A stretch of DNA of 53,288 nucleotides, taken from positions 1 to 53,288 of the forward strand of contig CALINO010000038.1 of NCBI GenBank assembly GCA_938045295.1, in the 5' to 3' direction. The notes under the pieces were generated by a model, which was given only the letters and a program-made list of their open reading frames with translations, was not told the DNA's origin and searched no databases. This document shows positions 1 to 9,408 of this stretch, piece by piece (positions within the stretch are counted from its first letter, which is position 1; every line of letters starts with the position of its first letter). The DNA is from an uncultured Arenicella sp. (lineage in GTDB: Bacteria; Pseudomonadota; Gammaproteobacteria; Arenicellales; Arenicellaceae). The translations under genes and the position numbers were made by a program.

Positions 1-99
1 AATAAATACGAACTTCCAGCACCGATCAGAATCAGTGCTTTCACTTCACAACAATGGAGCTTTGATTCCGGGTGGGGCTTATGGCAATCCGCCAAGTAA
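1..99 (+). CDS. DUF4390 domain-containing protein, C-terminal end (partial)
   Basis: The window opens inside a reading frame of 32 codons ending in TAA at 97-99. Its end, with SAFTSQQWSFDSG followed by WGLWQ, resembles the C-terminus of the DUF4390 family: a serine-rich strand, then two tryptophans around a DSGW core. DUF4390 genes commonly sit directly upstream of ntrY in gammaproteobacteria, and the synteny here fits. The frame overlaps the likely ntrY start at 81 by 19 nt, so translation is probably coupled. The function of the family is not established. The N-terminal part lies outside the window. Confidence 0.7.
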   Translation, partial: NKYELPAPIRISAFTSQQWSFDSGWGLWQSAK

Positions 100-2342
100 T
101 TAAATGGCTGGCCAAGCCAATACCGTTAACGGTCATCAGCACCGCCTTTTTGTTTGTTCTTTGCTTTCTTATTGTTCAATCGCTCAGCGACGACAGCCTG
201 AGCCAAAACCAACTGCAAACAATCACTATTTTAGGCGCCAGCGGCATTTTAATTTTGTCGTTGCTGTTAGCGGTGAATGTTTTCTTATTGTTGCGTCAAT
301 TTTTACGCCGCGAAATGGGCGCCCGGCTTACGGTAAAGTTGGTCGCCATTTTATTGTTTCTCACGTTAATACCGTTTTCGCTGCTGTATTATTTTTCTAT
401 TCAGTTTTTAAACAAAGGCGTAGATAATTGGTTTGACGTCCGCATTGAGCAAACCATTGAAGATTCGCTACTGCTCAGCCAATCGGCGCTTGAAGGCTTA
501 AAAGAAGAACTCACTGCCGACGTAGAGGTGTACGCCCGAAACTTACGTGACGGCCTATCCGCGAGCAGCATCTTACGCCGACTGGACGACATTCGAGAAG
601 TCGAAGGTTACTCCGAACTTTCGTTGTACACCGACGACGGCCGAGTGATTGCGTTTTCTAGAGAAAACTTATCCATATTATTGCCCAGCACACCCTCAGA
701 AGAAGCGTTTTCAGAATTGCGCTTAAACCAAACATTCACGCAGCTGGAAACCCTATCAAATGACGTGCAGCAATTTCGAGTGGTTGCGCCCATACCGATT
801 AACGATTTAGGCCGCCAGTTCTATGGCCTGCAAGCCATTAAAATACTGCCGCTGCGTTATGCCACGCTGGCCAACAGTGTGGAGTCGGCAAATAAGCAGT
901 ACAAGCAAATGGTGTTTGCCCGTGGGCCTCTCAAATTTGGCTTAATGGTGACCCTAAGCCTGATTTCGGTTGTCAGCTTGCTGTTTTCTATTTTAACCGC
1001 CGTTTATATTTCTCGCCGACTAGTGGCGCCCATTTCCAACCTAGCCTCTGGTACTCAGGACATTGCCGAAGGCAACTACGGCGCACAGCTGCCGGTTACC
1101 ACCAAAGACGAACTCGGCATTCTCACCCGCTCATTCAATAATATGAGCCACAAAATTAAAGAAAGCCAACAGGCCGCGTTAGTCAGCCAAGCCGAAACAG
1201 AACAACAACGCGGCTACTTAGACTCGGTTCTTACTAATCTGTCTTCAGGCGTATTTTCATTCAATAGCGATAAGACTCTTGAAATCAGCAACAGTGCCGC
1301 GAGCGAAATTTTAGACATCGACCTCAGCAACTCTTACGGCAACACCGCGCTTGAACTGGCGTCCATCCGAGACTACTGCAAACACTTTTTCGAAGTGATT
1401 AATCAAGGCCTCGAATCGGGCTTAGAGCAATGGCAAGACGAAGTAACCTTATTAGGCACCCACGGCCGCCAAATGCTGATCGTGCGCGGCAGCCTGCTAT
1501 CTCACCAAGGGCTGGCGGCCAATACTCACACTGGCACTCAAACCCACGTGGTGGTGTTTGATGATGTCACCAACCTAATTCAAGCACAACGAGATGCGGC
1601 TTGGGGCGAAGTGGCGCGCCGCTTAGCGCACGAAATTAAAAACCCGCTCACCCCCATTCAACTGTCCGCTGAACGTATTAAACACAAGCTGTCTAGCCAT
1701 GTGAATGAGGAGCTGCAATCCACACTAGATCGCAGCACTCGCACCATTGTGCAACAAGTTGAGTCGATGAAAGAAATGGTTAATGCCTTTTCCAGCTACG
1801 CACAGCCAGTGCGCGCCAAACTTGCGCCACTGAATTTAAACATGCTGGTCAAAGACGTGATTGAACTGCATGTTTCCAGCCTGAGTAACATAGAACTGGA
1901 ACTCTCACTCGAACAAGAACTGCCTGAAATCAAAGCCAACGCCTCCGCATTACGGCAAGTGTTAAATAACCTGTTGATTAATGCTTGCCATGCCATTGAA
2001 AGCGCGTGTGACAATGACGCCAACCACAGCGCTAAGATCTCCGTCAGCACCGCGGTGGCCACTCAGGTGGCCGGGCAATACATAGACCTGATAGTGGAAG
2101 ACAGCGGCGGCGGCATTCCTGAGGAAATTCGAGATTCATTGTTCGACCCTTACGTTAGCTCTAAGGCCAAAGGTTCTGGCTTAGGGCTGGCCATCGTCAA
2201 GCGCATTGTTGAAGAACACAGTGGCTCAGTGTGGCCAAGAGACAGCGCATTAGGCGGTGCGGCCATGGTCGTGCGCTTGCCGATGAATGCGATGCAAACA
2301 TATCGTGGCAATCGCATGCAAAATCCCTTACAGTCCGACTAA
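81..2342 (+). CDS. ntrY: NtrY-type membrane sensor histidine kinase
   Basis: Sensor kinase of the NtrY family, partner of NtrX; NtrYX pairs are linked to nitrogen metabolism, redox and envelope responses in other proteobacteria. N-terminal hydrophobic segments near residues 15-35, 50-75 and 90-110 are followed by a periplasmic stretch and another membrane segment near 285-310, then HAMP (about 310-365), a PAS-like region (about 385-490) and HisKA. The H box LAHEIKNPLTPIQ places the phosphorylated histidine near residue 517. N box NNLLINACHA, G1 DSGGGIP and G2 GSGLGLAIV are intact. A GTG at 72 is in frame, but ATG 81 is preferred because GGTGGGG lies just upstream. First complete gene of a run with ntrX, trkA and trkH. 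Confidence 0.93.
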   Translation: MAIRQVIKWLAKPIPLTVISTAFLFVLCFLIVQSLSDDSLSQNQLQTITILGASGILILSLLLAVNVFLLLRQFLRREMGARLTVKLVAILLFLTLIPFSLLYYFSIQFLNKGVDNWFDVRIEQTIEDSLLLSQSALEGLKEELTADVEVYARNLRDGLSASSILRRLDDIREVEGYSELSLYTDDGRVIAFSRENLSILLPSTPSEEAFSELRLNQTFTQLETLSNDVQQFRVVAPIPINDLGRQFYGLQAIKILPLRYATLANSVESANKQYKQMVFARGPLKFGLMVTLSLISVVSLLFSILTAVYISRRLVAPISNLASGTQDIAEGNYGAQLPVTTKDELGILTRSFNNMSHKIKESQQAALVSQAETEQQRGYLDSVLTNLSSGVFSFNSDKTLEISNSAASEILDIDLSNSYGNTALELASIRDYCKHFFEVINQGLESGLEQWQDEVTLLGTHGRQMLIVRGSLLSHQGLAANTHTGTQTHVVVFDDVTNLIQAQRDAAWGEVARRLAHEIKNPLTPIQLSAERIKHKLSSHVNEELQSTLDRSTRTIVQQVESMKEMVNAFSSYAQPVRAKLAPLNLNMLVKDVIELHVSSLSNIELELSLEQELPEIKANASALRQVLNNLLINACHAIESACDNDANHSAKISVSTAVATQVAGQYIDLIVEDSGGGIPEEIRDSLFDPYVSSKAKGSGLGLAIVKRIVEEHSGSVWPRDSALGGAAMVVRLPMNAMQTYRGNRMQNPLQSD

Positions 2343-2377
2343 CATGCCACTCAACCTTATAAGATACGATTAACCTT

Positions 2378-3769
2378 ATGTCAGAACAGCGTGCGAAGAT
2401 TTTAGTCGTCGATGACGAGCCCGACATTCGGCAGATTTTGCAAGACATCTTGCAAGATGAAGGGTATGACGTATGCGTGGCAGAAAACGCCGAGCAGGCT
2501 CGCATTCAATTCAAAGAGCATCAGCCCAACTTAGTGCTGTTAGACATTTGGATGCCGGGTGAAGACGGCATTAGCGTACTAAAAACGTGGGTTGAAAGTG
2601 AGCAACTCGATCACACACCCGTGGTCATGATTTCAGGCCACGGCACCGTAGAGAATGCCGTGGAGGCGGTTCGCCTCGGCGCGTATGATTTTCTGGAGAA
2701 ACCATTATCCACCGGAAAATTATTACTCAGTGTTGAACGCGGACTGGAAAACGCCTCTTTACGCGCAGAAAACCAACAACTTAAATCTCGTTTAAACACC
2801 AACCACAGCGTGATCAGTAACAGCGACGCCAGTCGTGAGCTTATGCGCCACGTGCAGCTGTTTAGCCCCACTGACAGCTGGGTATTTATTACCGGCGAAC
2901 CGGGCACGGGCAAGCATTTAATCGCCAAAAAAGTGCACGAGAACAGTCATCGAACCGACAAGGCGTTCGTGGAATTAAACTTGGCCGCCATGCCCGCCGA
3001 GAACGTAGCTCAAGCCTTGTTTGGCAGTGAACGCGATGGCAATGTGGTACTTGGCCGCTTTGAAGCGGCTAAAGGCGGCACACTGTTCATCAATGAAGTA
3101 CTCGACCTTACTTTAGAAACGCAAAATAAATTGTACAGCGCCCTACAAGAGCGTCAATTTTTGCGTTTGGGTGGCACGCAATACATTGAACTTGATGTGC
3201 GAGTGGTGGTCACCACCAGCGGTAACCCACAAAAGGCCGTGAGTGACGGTGCGTTTCGAGAAGATCTTTACTATCACTTAAATGTGATTCCTATTGAAGT
3301 GCCGCCACTGAGGAAACGCAAACAAGATTTACCTGAGTTGATCGCCCTGTTCATTGATGAAGCCGCGCACAAAATCAACTCGCAAGAGAAGGCACCCGAA
3401 ATCACCCCGCGAGCGCTGCAATGGCTCACTGACTACCGGTGGCCGGGCAACGTTAGGCAATTACAAAACATTATTCAGAGATTAGTGGTTCTCAATATTG
3501 GTAAAGTGATTGACTTACCTCAAGTAAAAAGCGCGCTTGGCGGTGATGCCGACATTGAGTCAGACACTGCAGCGGAAACCATTCCAGATTATTTTGATTA
3601 CGACATGCGAGCCGCCAAAGAGGCGTTTGAACGCGCCTATTTAAGTCACCACCTGACTACCGTTGATGGCAATGTCAGTGCGTTGGCTAAAAAGATTGGC
3701 TTAGAACGCACGCATTTATATCGCAAACTCAAAAGTCTGGATGTAAACTCAAAACAAGCGAAAAACTAA
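2378..3769 (+). CDS. ntrX: NtrX-type response regulator with degenerate AAA+ motifs
   Basis: Response regulator paired with NtrY. The receiver domain (1-120) keeps the acidic pair D12/D13, phosphoacceptor D56 (LLDIWMPG) and the conserved Lys (FLEKP). The AAA+ domain follows: Walker A GEPGTGKH, arginine-finger region FREDLYYHLNVIPIEVPPLR, then a C-terminal Fis-type helix-turn-helix (GNVSALAKKIGLERTHLYRK). Two motifs are altered. The GAFTGA sigma-54 contact loop is missing (FGSERDGNVVLGRF is where it would be), and Walker B reads LFINEV with Asn in place of the usual Asp. NtrX proteins often lack GAFTGA, so the first is not surprising, but the Asn is less usual. It may regulate without sigma-54 remodelling. 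Starts 35 nt after ntrY. Confidence 0.92.
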   Translation: MSEQRAKILVVDDEPDIRQILQDILQDEGYDVCVAENAEQARIQFKEHQPNLVLLDIWMPGEDGISVLKTWVESEQLDHTPVVMISGHGTVENAVEAVRLGAYDFLEKPLSTGKLLLSVERGLENASLRAENQQLKSRLNTNHSVISNSDASRELMRHVQLFSPTDSWVFITGEPGTGKHLIAKKVHENSHRTDKAFVELNLAAMPAENVAQALFGSERDGNVVLGRFEAAKGGTLFINEVLDLTLETQNKLYSALQERQFLRLGGTQYIELDVRVVVTTSGNPQKAVSDGAFREDLYYHLNVIPIEVPPLRKRKQDLPELIALFIDEAAHKINSQEKAPEITPRALQWLTDYRWPGNVRQLQNIIQRLVVLNIGKVIDLPQVKSALGGDADIESDTAAETIPDYFDYDMRAAKEAFERAYLSHHLTTVDGNVSALAKKIGLERTHLYRKLKSLDVNSKQAKN

Positions 3770-3782
3770 GGCTGATCGACAC

Positions 3783-5162
3783 ATGAAAATCCTTATTTTA
3801 GGTGCAAGCCAAGTCGGAATTTCCATTGCCGAAGTCTTGGTCGGTGAAGAAAACGACGTCACCATTGTTGATGTAAACAACAGCACACTTCAGCAATTGC
3901 AAAACCGACTTGATATTCGCACGGTGGCGGGCAATGCCGCCCACCCTTCGGTATTACGTGCCGCCGGCGCAGAAGACGCCTCACTAATACTGGCCGTTAC
4001 CAATAACGATGAAGTAAATTTAGTGGCCTGCCAAATTGCTGAAGCATTTTTCTCCACCCCCACCAAAATTGCGCGGCTACGCTCTAAAGAATACCTCAAT
4101 AACGACGCCTTATTTTCGAGTGAATCTGGCTTTCACGTTGATGTGATTATCTCACCGGAAGTGATTGTTCGTGACCACATCATTCGACTCATTGAGTTTC
4201 AAGGCGCGTCGCAAGTGCTCGATTTTGCCGATGGCCTGGTGCAATTAGTGGGGGTAAAAGCGGTGGAAGGTGGCGGCTTAATTGATTGCCCTCTGTCAGA
4301 TTTAAAAGAGCACATGCCAGGGGTAGAAACCCGAGTTGCGGCTATTTATCGTGACGGCGAGGTGATAAAACCAAAATCTGAAACGCTGATTAATACGAAC
4401 GACGAAGTCTTTTTTGTTGCTGCACGCAAACACATTAAAGCCTTGATGCAAGAAATGCGCGGCAAGACCAATAAAACACGGCGCATCTTCATTGCCGGTG
4501 GTGGCAATATTGGTCTTAATTTGGCTCGCGAATTAGAGCGCATTGGTTACAGCGTCAAGCTCATCGAATTTGACGGCAAACGCGCCGAAGCCATTGCCGA
4601 CATGGTCAGTAAAACAGTGGTGCTTAACGGCGATGCCGCCGATGCCAGCTTGCTATTACAAGAAAACATAGAAAACGCCGACGTCTTTGTTTCCGTCACC
4701 GAAAAAGACGAAATCAACATTCTGTCAGCGACTTTAGCCAAACGTTTAGGAGCAAAGCGCGTGATTGCGCTCGTCAACCGCCCAGCGTACGTTGAATATT
4801 TAGACAATAAAGACATCAATGTGATTGTGTCACCACGAGTGGCAACCATTGGCAGTGTACTGGCCCACATTCGACGTGGCGATGTAGTAGCGGTTCACTC
4901 ACTTCGCCGAGGCAAAGCCGAAGCCATTGAAGCCATTGCTCATGGCGATGAAAACTCATCGAAAGTGATTGGCCGCGGGGTGCGAGACATTCCATTTCCA
5001 CCAGGCACCGGCGTTGGCGCCATTGTTCGAAACAGCGAAGTTATTATTCCCAACGTCAACACCATCATTGAGCCCGAAGATCACGTCATTGTGTTCATGA
5101 ACAACAAATCTTGCATCAGTGATGTTGAGGCGCTTTTCCAAGTTGGCGTCACGTTTATCTAA
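3783..5162 (+). CDS. trkA: Trk potassium uptake regulatory subunit TrkA
   Basis: Peripheral cytoplasmic NAD-binding subunit that gates the TrkH potassium channel. At 459 aa it has the usual duplicated layout: TrkA-N Rossmann fold (ILILGASQVGISIAEVL, residues 2-18), first TrkA-C (about 140-220), a second Rossmann fold (RRIFIAGGGNIGLNLAREL, about 232-250) and second TrkA-C (about 370-459). The first dinucleotide motif is GASQVG, with Ser at a position often Gly. The acidic residue after beta-2 (VTIVDVN) indicates NAD rather than NADP. It lies 13 nt after ntrX and 12 nt before trkH, so the four genes probably form one operon. Confidence 0.96.
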   Translation: MKILILGASQVGISIAEVLVGEENDVTIVDVNNSTLQQLQNRLDIRTVAGNAAHPSVLRAAGAEDASLILAVTNNDEVNLVACQIAEAFFSTPTKIARLRSKEYLNNDALFSSESGFHVDVIISPEVIVRDHIIRLIEFQGASQVLDFADGLVQLVGVKAVEGGGLIDCPLSDLKEHMPGVETRVAAIYRDGEVIKPKSETLINTNDEVFFVAARKHIKALMQEMRGKTNKTRRIFIAGGGNIGLNLARELERIGYSVKLIEFDGKRAEAIADMVSKTVVLNGDAADASLLLQENIENADVFVSVTEKDEINILSATLAKRLGAKRVIALVNRPAYVEYLDNKDINVIVSPRVATIGSVLAHIRRGDVVAVHSLRRGKAEAIEAIAHGDENSSKVIGRGVRDIPFPPGTGVGAIVRNSEVIIPNVNTIIEPEDHVIVFMNNKSCISDVEALFQVGVTFI

Positions 5163-5174
5163 CGGCTCACCAAT

Positions 5175-6626
5175 ATGCACTATCAAACCGTCGCAAAAAT
5201 ACTAGGAGTACTGCTGGGCATGTTCAGTGTCACGCACCTCACTCCGCTGTTAGTCTCACTCATCTATCAAGACGGCAACGCCTTTCCGTTTTTTTTGTCA
5301 TTCACCGTCACCTTATTAACCGGCCTGTGTTTGTGGGTGCCCAACCGAAAATTACGCAAAGACTTGCGCTACCGCGATGGTTTTCTAGTGGTGGTGTTGT
5401 TCTGGACCGTGCTGGCGACCTTCGGTGCTCTGCCATTCATTTTTGCGGAAAACAATGCATTAAGCGTTACCGACGCCTTTTTTGAATCCATGTCTGGGCT
5501 TACCACCACCGGTGGCACCATATTAGTCAACCTAGACCAACTGCCCGAGTCCACCTTGTATTACCGCCAACAATTACAGTGGTTAGGCGGCATGGGTATC
5601 GTGGTTTTGGCGGTCGCCATTATGCCAATGCTTGGCATTGGTGGCATGCAGCTCTATCGCGCTGAAACGCCGGGGCCGATGAAAGACAGCAAGTTAACCC
5701 CGCGCATTACCGAAAGCGCCAAAGCACTTTGGTATATTTACCTAGGCTTAACAGTAGCCTGCATGCTGGCGTATTGGGCCGCCGGCATGAGTTTATTTGA
5801 TGCTGTCGGGCATGCTTTTTCCACCGTGGCCATTGGCGGCTTTTCAACCCACGATGCCAGTATTGGCCATTTTAATAGCGGGTTAATTGAAAGCATTGCC
5901 ATTGTGTTTATGTTAATTGCCTCGGCCAACTTTTCATTGCATTTTTTAGCCTGGCGCAACAAGACCATTTTCCCTTATGCACGTGACAGCGAATACCGCT
6001 TCTTTTTACTGGTGGTTAGCGTTGCCTGCGTCGTTACCGTCGCATTACTAATAAACCAACAGGTTTTTCCAAATAGCTTAGAAGCCATTCGCTCTGGTTT
6101 ATTCCATTTAGTGTCGGTGATTACCACCACCGGATTTACCGCCGGCGGATTTTCATGGTGGCCCGGCGCTCTGCCGGTCATGCTGATTTTATTCAGCTTT
6201 ATGGGCGGTTGTGCTGGCTCTACTGCCGGTGGCATGAAGGTCATGCGCATTCAAATTATGTACAAACAAGGGCGCAAAGAAATTGTACGGCTGGTGCACC
6301 CTAATGCGGTACTTTCAATCAAAACCGGCGGGCAAGTCATTAATGACAAAGTGATTAATACCGTGATGGCATTTTTCTCTATGTACATGCTGAGCTTTGC
6401 CTTCACTGGCTTTTTGCTTTGCCTGATTGGCTTGGACTGGATAACCGCTTTTTCAGCAGCAGCGGCCTGTTTAAACAACTTAGGCCCGGGTTTAGGGTTG
6501 GTGGTTGATAATTATGCTCAACTCAGCGATGCGGCCAAATGGATTCTGTCTTTTGCTATGTTGCTTGGCCGGCTGGAACTGTTCACCTTATTGGTGCTCT
6601 TCACCACCACTTTTTGGCGTGATTAA
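5175..6626 (+). CDS. trkH: Trk potassium transporter membrane subunit TrkH
   Basis: Integral inner-membrane potassium-conducting subunit of the Trk system, 483 aa with about ten hydrophobic segments arranged as four M1-P-M2 repeats. The pore-loop glycines are visible in each repeat: SGLTTTGGT, FSTVAIGGFST, SVITTTGFTAGG and CLNNLGPGLG. Partner TrkA is encoded immediately upstream. The gene is the last of the run that begins with the DUF4390 gene, and a strong terminator follows about 60 nt after the stop codon. Confidence 0.97.
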   Translation: MHYQTVAKILGVLLGMFSVTHLTPLLVSLIYQDGNAFPFFLSFTVTLLTGLCLWVPNRKLRKDLRYRDGFLVVVLFWTVLATFGALPFIFAENNALSVTDAFFESMSGLTTTGGTILVNLDQLPESTLYYRQQLQWLGGMGIVVLAVAIMPMLGIGGMQLYRAETPGPMKDSKLTPRITESAKALWYIYLGLTVACMLAYWAAGMSLFDAVGHAFSTVAIGGFSTHDASIGHFNSGLIESIAIVFMLIASANFSLHFLAWRNKTIFPYARDSEYRFFLLVVSVACVVTVALLINQQVFPNSLEAIRSGLFHLVSVITTTGFTAGGFSWWPGALPVMLILFSFMGGCAGSTAGGMKVMRIQIMYKQGRKEIVRLVHPNAVLSIKTGGQVINDKVINTVMAFFSMYMLSFAFTGFLLCLIGLDWITAFSAAAACLNNLGPGLGLVVDNYAQLSDAAKWILSFAMLLGRLELFTLLVLFTTTFWRD

Positions 6627-6689
6627 CATAACTAGCACACATAAGGTTTTAACCTTACAACCCAGCCAGTAAATCGCAGACATAAAAAA

Positions 6690-6714
6690 GGCCACGCTTA
6701 TCGTGGCCTTTTTT
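6690..6714 (+). terminator. Rho-independent terminator after trkH, probably bidirectional
   Basis: GGCCACG, loop CTTAT, CGTGGCC, then six T; six A precede the stem, so it can also stop the minus-strand DUF2853 transcript. It lies between the convergent trkH and DUF2853 genes. Confidence 0.92.
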
Positions 6715-6730
6715 AAAAACCCGTTACCTT

Positions 6731-7072
6731 CTATTTATAGACAGAAGCCTTGCGGAAATGCTTTACCAGCAAGTAATAAACAACCGCACGATATTTGTTA
6801 CGGTTAGAGCGGCCATATGTGTCAATCGCCGCTTGAATTCCTTCATCAAGTTTAGGAGAGTCAGACAACCCAAGTTTTTTAATTAAAAAGTTTTTCTTAA
6901 CACGCTCAAGCTCTTTCGGATCTCCAGCGGAAACCGTGCTTGCATCTTTATTATAAATCGAAGGGCCACAGCCAATTGTCACTGCGGTTAATAATTTTTT
7001 ATCTACTTTTTGGCCACACTTTTGCTCAATATCACTGGCGTACTTTTCGATCAGTTCTTCTCTTTTACTCAT
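6731..7072 (-). CDS. DUF2853 family protein
   Basis: Small cytoplasmic protein of 113 aa matching the DUF2853 family from memory: start MSKREELIEKYA, core TIGCGPSIYNKDASTVS, then NFLIKKLGL and YGRSNRNKYRAVVYYLLV near the end. Structures of the family exist, but its role is unknown to me. The start at 7072 is chosen over in-frame upstream codons because GGGAG stands 8-9 nt before this ATG and the family begins here. Monocistronic, convergent with trkH. Confidence 0.85.
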   Translation of the reverse strand: MSKREELIEKYASDIEQKCGQKVDKKLLTAVTIGCGPSIYNKDASTVSAGDPKELERVKKNFLIKKLGLSDSPKLDEGIQAAIDTYGRSNRNKYRAVVYYLLVKHFRKASVYK

Positions 7073-7328
7073 TAAAATATCTCCCATGGTTGGCGGAAAG
7101 GTAAATCCAACACTGTGACTTACCCTGTCAGTCAGGCTGTTAAAAAAATACAACCGTCATGACATTACCGCAACCGTGAGCAAAATAAAATACCATTTAC
7201 ATAATTTCACGGTTCCAGCCTGGTTATATAGTTGTTGTGGGTAAGTAATAACTAAATTACTAACACGGTCTTATTAATCACACCAACTTTGTTAGACTTA
7301 CAATCCATTGCATGAGAGGCTTTATATT

Positions 7329-7880
7329 ATGAGACGCAGAACACTACTTTCCGCCGCCGTGTTGGGCGCTTTAGGCACAGCAACATGGCTGCGCGCGCGC
7401 AATCATGACGCCTCTGAAAAACAACTAGCTGCTGGAACAGTCAACACAATGAGCGATTTAAATTTACAAACCGATGCCCACCCAGACACCATACAAGCCT
7501 GGGAACTCACTGAGCAACAATGGCAAGAGCGCTTAGATGAGTCCGCGTTTTATGTGCTAAGAAAAGAAGGCACCGAGCGACCGTTCACCAGCCCGTTAAA
7601 CGACGAAAAGCGCCCTGGCACCTTTGCTTGCGCGGGTTGCGGCTTGGCGTTATTTAACACTGAACAAAAATTTGATAGCGGCACTGGCTGGCCAAGCTTT
7701 TTTGATACGATCGAAGGCCATGTGGGCACTAAGCGTGACTTCAAGCTGATTGTTCCGCGCACAGAATATCACTGCAAACGTTGCGGCGGCCACCAAGGGC
7801 ATGTGTTTAACGATGGCCCCGCCCCCACTGGATTACGTTATTGCAATAACGGCGTGGCGCTCACCTTTATTCCAGCCTAA
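7329..7880 (+). CDS. msrB: Peptide-methionine (R)-S-oxide reductase, exported
   Basis: Reduces methionine-R-sulfoxide in oxidised proteins. The catalytic domain (about 55-183) has both zinc CxxC pairs (CAGCG and CKRCGG), the SGTGWPSF substrate-pocket motif and the reactive cysteine in GLRYCNNG. The N-terminus, MRRRTLLSAAVLGALG, is a twin-arginine-like or Sec signal or anchor, so the enzyme likely repairs envelope proteins. ATG 7329 is chosen because GAGAGG precedes it by about 9 nt; an in-frame TTG at 7308 is less likely. No MsrA or membrane partner is encoded beside it. Confidence 0.93.
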   Translation: MRRRTLLSAAVLGALGTATWLRARNHDASEKQLAAGTVNTMSDLNLQTDAHPDTIQAWELTEQQWQERLDESAFYVLRKEGTERPFTSPLNDEKRPGTFACAGCGLALFNTEQKFDSGTGWPSFFDTIEGHVGTKRDFKLIVPRTEYHCKRCGGHQGHVFNDGPAPTGLRYCNNGVALTFIPA

Positions 7881-7948
7881 ACAGCCCACCACCAGAGCTA
7901 TCGACAAAAAACCAAAGAGTTGCTGCTTAATACTTTAATAAGCAGCAA

Positions 7949-8596
7949 CTAATCCAGTACTGCCAGTTTATGTTGACTTAAATACTCGGCAAGCTCTGGA
8001 ACTTGCACGGCGACTTGCAATAAGTCTTGCCATTCATCTACGTCTTGTAATGCATCAAGTTCATGCAATCTAAGGCCAGCTTTTTTGGCTTTTACGCGTG
8101 TTAGTTCAAGCACCTGCGAGGTGCCCCACGGCATATCAGAAAATAATAACGGGGTACTTTGGCTTAAACCAATAATGTAATAGCCACCATCAAAGCTCGG
8201 GCCAATGGCCGATTGGCCACTCTCTAAAAGCTCGTGCATACGGCTTAGCGTGTCGGCTTTAATGTGCGGGGCGTCAGTTCCCATAATGGCCATGGGGTAA
8301 CCATGCTGTTCAAAGCTGGCGAGCATTTTATCTCCAAGATCACCGTCACTTTGCCACAACACAGTAGCGCCGAAACGTTCTGACAGCTCGATTAAAAACG
8401 AATTTTCTCGTTCCAACCACGTGCTAATAAACACATCGCCTGGCCAACTTTGACACGCTTTTTCCAGCGACGTTTGTAATAGAATTGCCGCAATATCCGC
8501 CGCCTGTTGCGCTGAACAATGAGTCTGCAACCGTGTTTTTACCTTACCGGCAATGGGTGCTTTGGCAAACAGAAGTAAGGGTATCGTTGAACTCAT
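7949..8596 (-). CDS. TIGR04282-type glycosyltransferase (DUF2064)
   Basis: Nucleotidyl- or glycosyl-transferase-like protein of 215 aa. It begins LLLFAKAPIAGKVKTRL, the signature start of the DUF2064/TIGR04282 group, and has MGTDAPHI and GPSFDGGYYIIGL further on. Members are usually paired, as here, with a TIGR04283 glycosyltransferase, and are associated with arsenosugar or selenium-domain radical-SAM loci. No radical-SAM gene lies in this window, so the substrate remains open. Probably cotranscribed with the gene at 8654. Confidence 0.85.
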   Translation of the reverse strand: MSSTIPLLLFAKAPIAGKVKTRLQTHCSAQQAADIAAILLQTSLEKACQSWPGDVFISTWLERENSFLIELSERFGATVLWQSDGDLGDKMLASFEQHGYPMAIMGTDAPHIKADTLSRMHELLESGQSAIGPSFDGGYYIIGLSQSTPLLFSDMPWGTSQVLELTRVKAKKAGLRLHELDALQDVDEWQDLLQVAVQVPELAEYLSQHKLAVLD

Positions 8597-8653
8597 TGCA
8601 TTTAAGAAAACGTAAACAGAATATTACTTTTCATTGTCATTAGTTGGTTGCGT

Positions 8654-9373
8654 TTAACGTACCTGACGATACGCTTTGCCTAACCAGCCTGACGGCACAC
8701 CCACAAAATAAGCAAATCTCAGCGCCCACATTAAGAGCACCGTTTTACATATGCCTTTTTGCTGCCAACGCCGAGCGCTGGTCGCTGCCTTGCGAGTAAT
8801 GCAATGTGGACGAGCATAGCGCTTTAGTTTTTTACTTAAAGCCACGTCTTCCATCAAGCTAAGATCATCAAAACCGTTTACCTGTTCAAACAACTCACGC
8901 CGGGCGTACATTGCTTGGTCTCCGGTGGCAATGCCACTGACTCTGGATCTGATGTTAATCATCGTTGCCACAACGGACAGTAAGGCGGATTTAGGGTTTT
9001 GGTTATCATGAAAGTTAATATCAAACCGCCCCCATTGCCCTACCTGAATATGCCGCAAAGCGTCGTCTGGTAAGCGTGTGTCTGCATGCAAAAATAATAA
9101 AATGTCGGCGCGTGTTTGCTGGGCCCCTAAATTCATTTGAGCGGCACGACCGCGCACTCCAGACACCAAGGTAAAGTCGCGTTGGTATTGTGGGTGACCA
9201 GTCAAATACTCAAGGCTGCCATCGTGACTGCCGCCGTCGACAAAAACCAGTTCTGCGGGTTGCAAACGTAAAAGTGCCGCCAACAAACTTGGCAGCACTT
9301 GCGCTTCATTTAGCAACGGCACAACAATGGCAACCGAAGCAGGCACATTCACAACAGTGCCTTGCTCAGCCAT
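8654..9373 (-). CDS. TIGR04283-type family 2 glycosyltransferase
   Basis: GT2 fold with nucleotide-binding start VAIVVPLLNEAQVLPSLLAA, acidic motif ELVFVDGGSHDGS and the metal-binding region LLFLHADTRLP. Later GDQAMYARRELFEQVNGF is typical of the TIGR04283 subgroup. A hydrophobic C-terminal helix near residues 210-225 could tether it to the membrane. ATG 9373 is chosen over an upstream TTG at 9391. It starts 35 nt after argG and precedes the TIGR04282 partner by 57 nt, so all three may share transcripts. The sugar donor and acceptor cannot be read from the sequence. Confidence 0.83.
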   Translation of the reverse strand: MAEQGTVVNVPASVAIVVPLLNEAQVLPSLLAALLRLQPAELVFVDGGSHDGSLEYLTGHPQYQRDFTLVSGVRGRAAQMNLGAQQTRADILLFLHADTRLPDDALRHIQVGQWGRFDINFHDNQNPKSALLSVVATMINIRSRVSGIATGDQAMYARRELFEQVNGFDDLSLMEDVALSKKLKRYARPHCITRKAATSARRWQQKGICKTVLLMWALRFAYFVGVPSGWLGKAYRQVR

Positions 9374-9408
9374 GGTTGCGTGTTGTGACAAACGAAACAG
9401 TAACGCGG

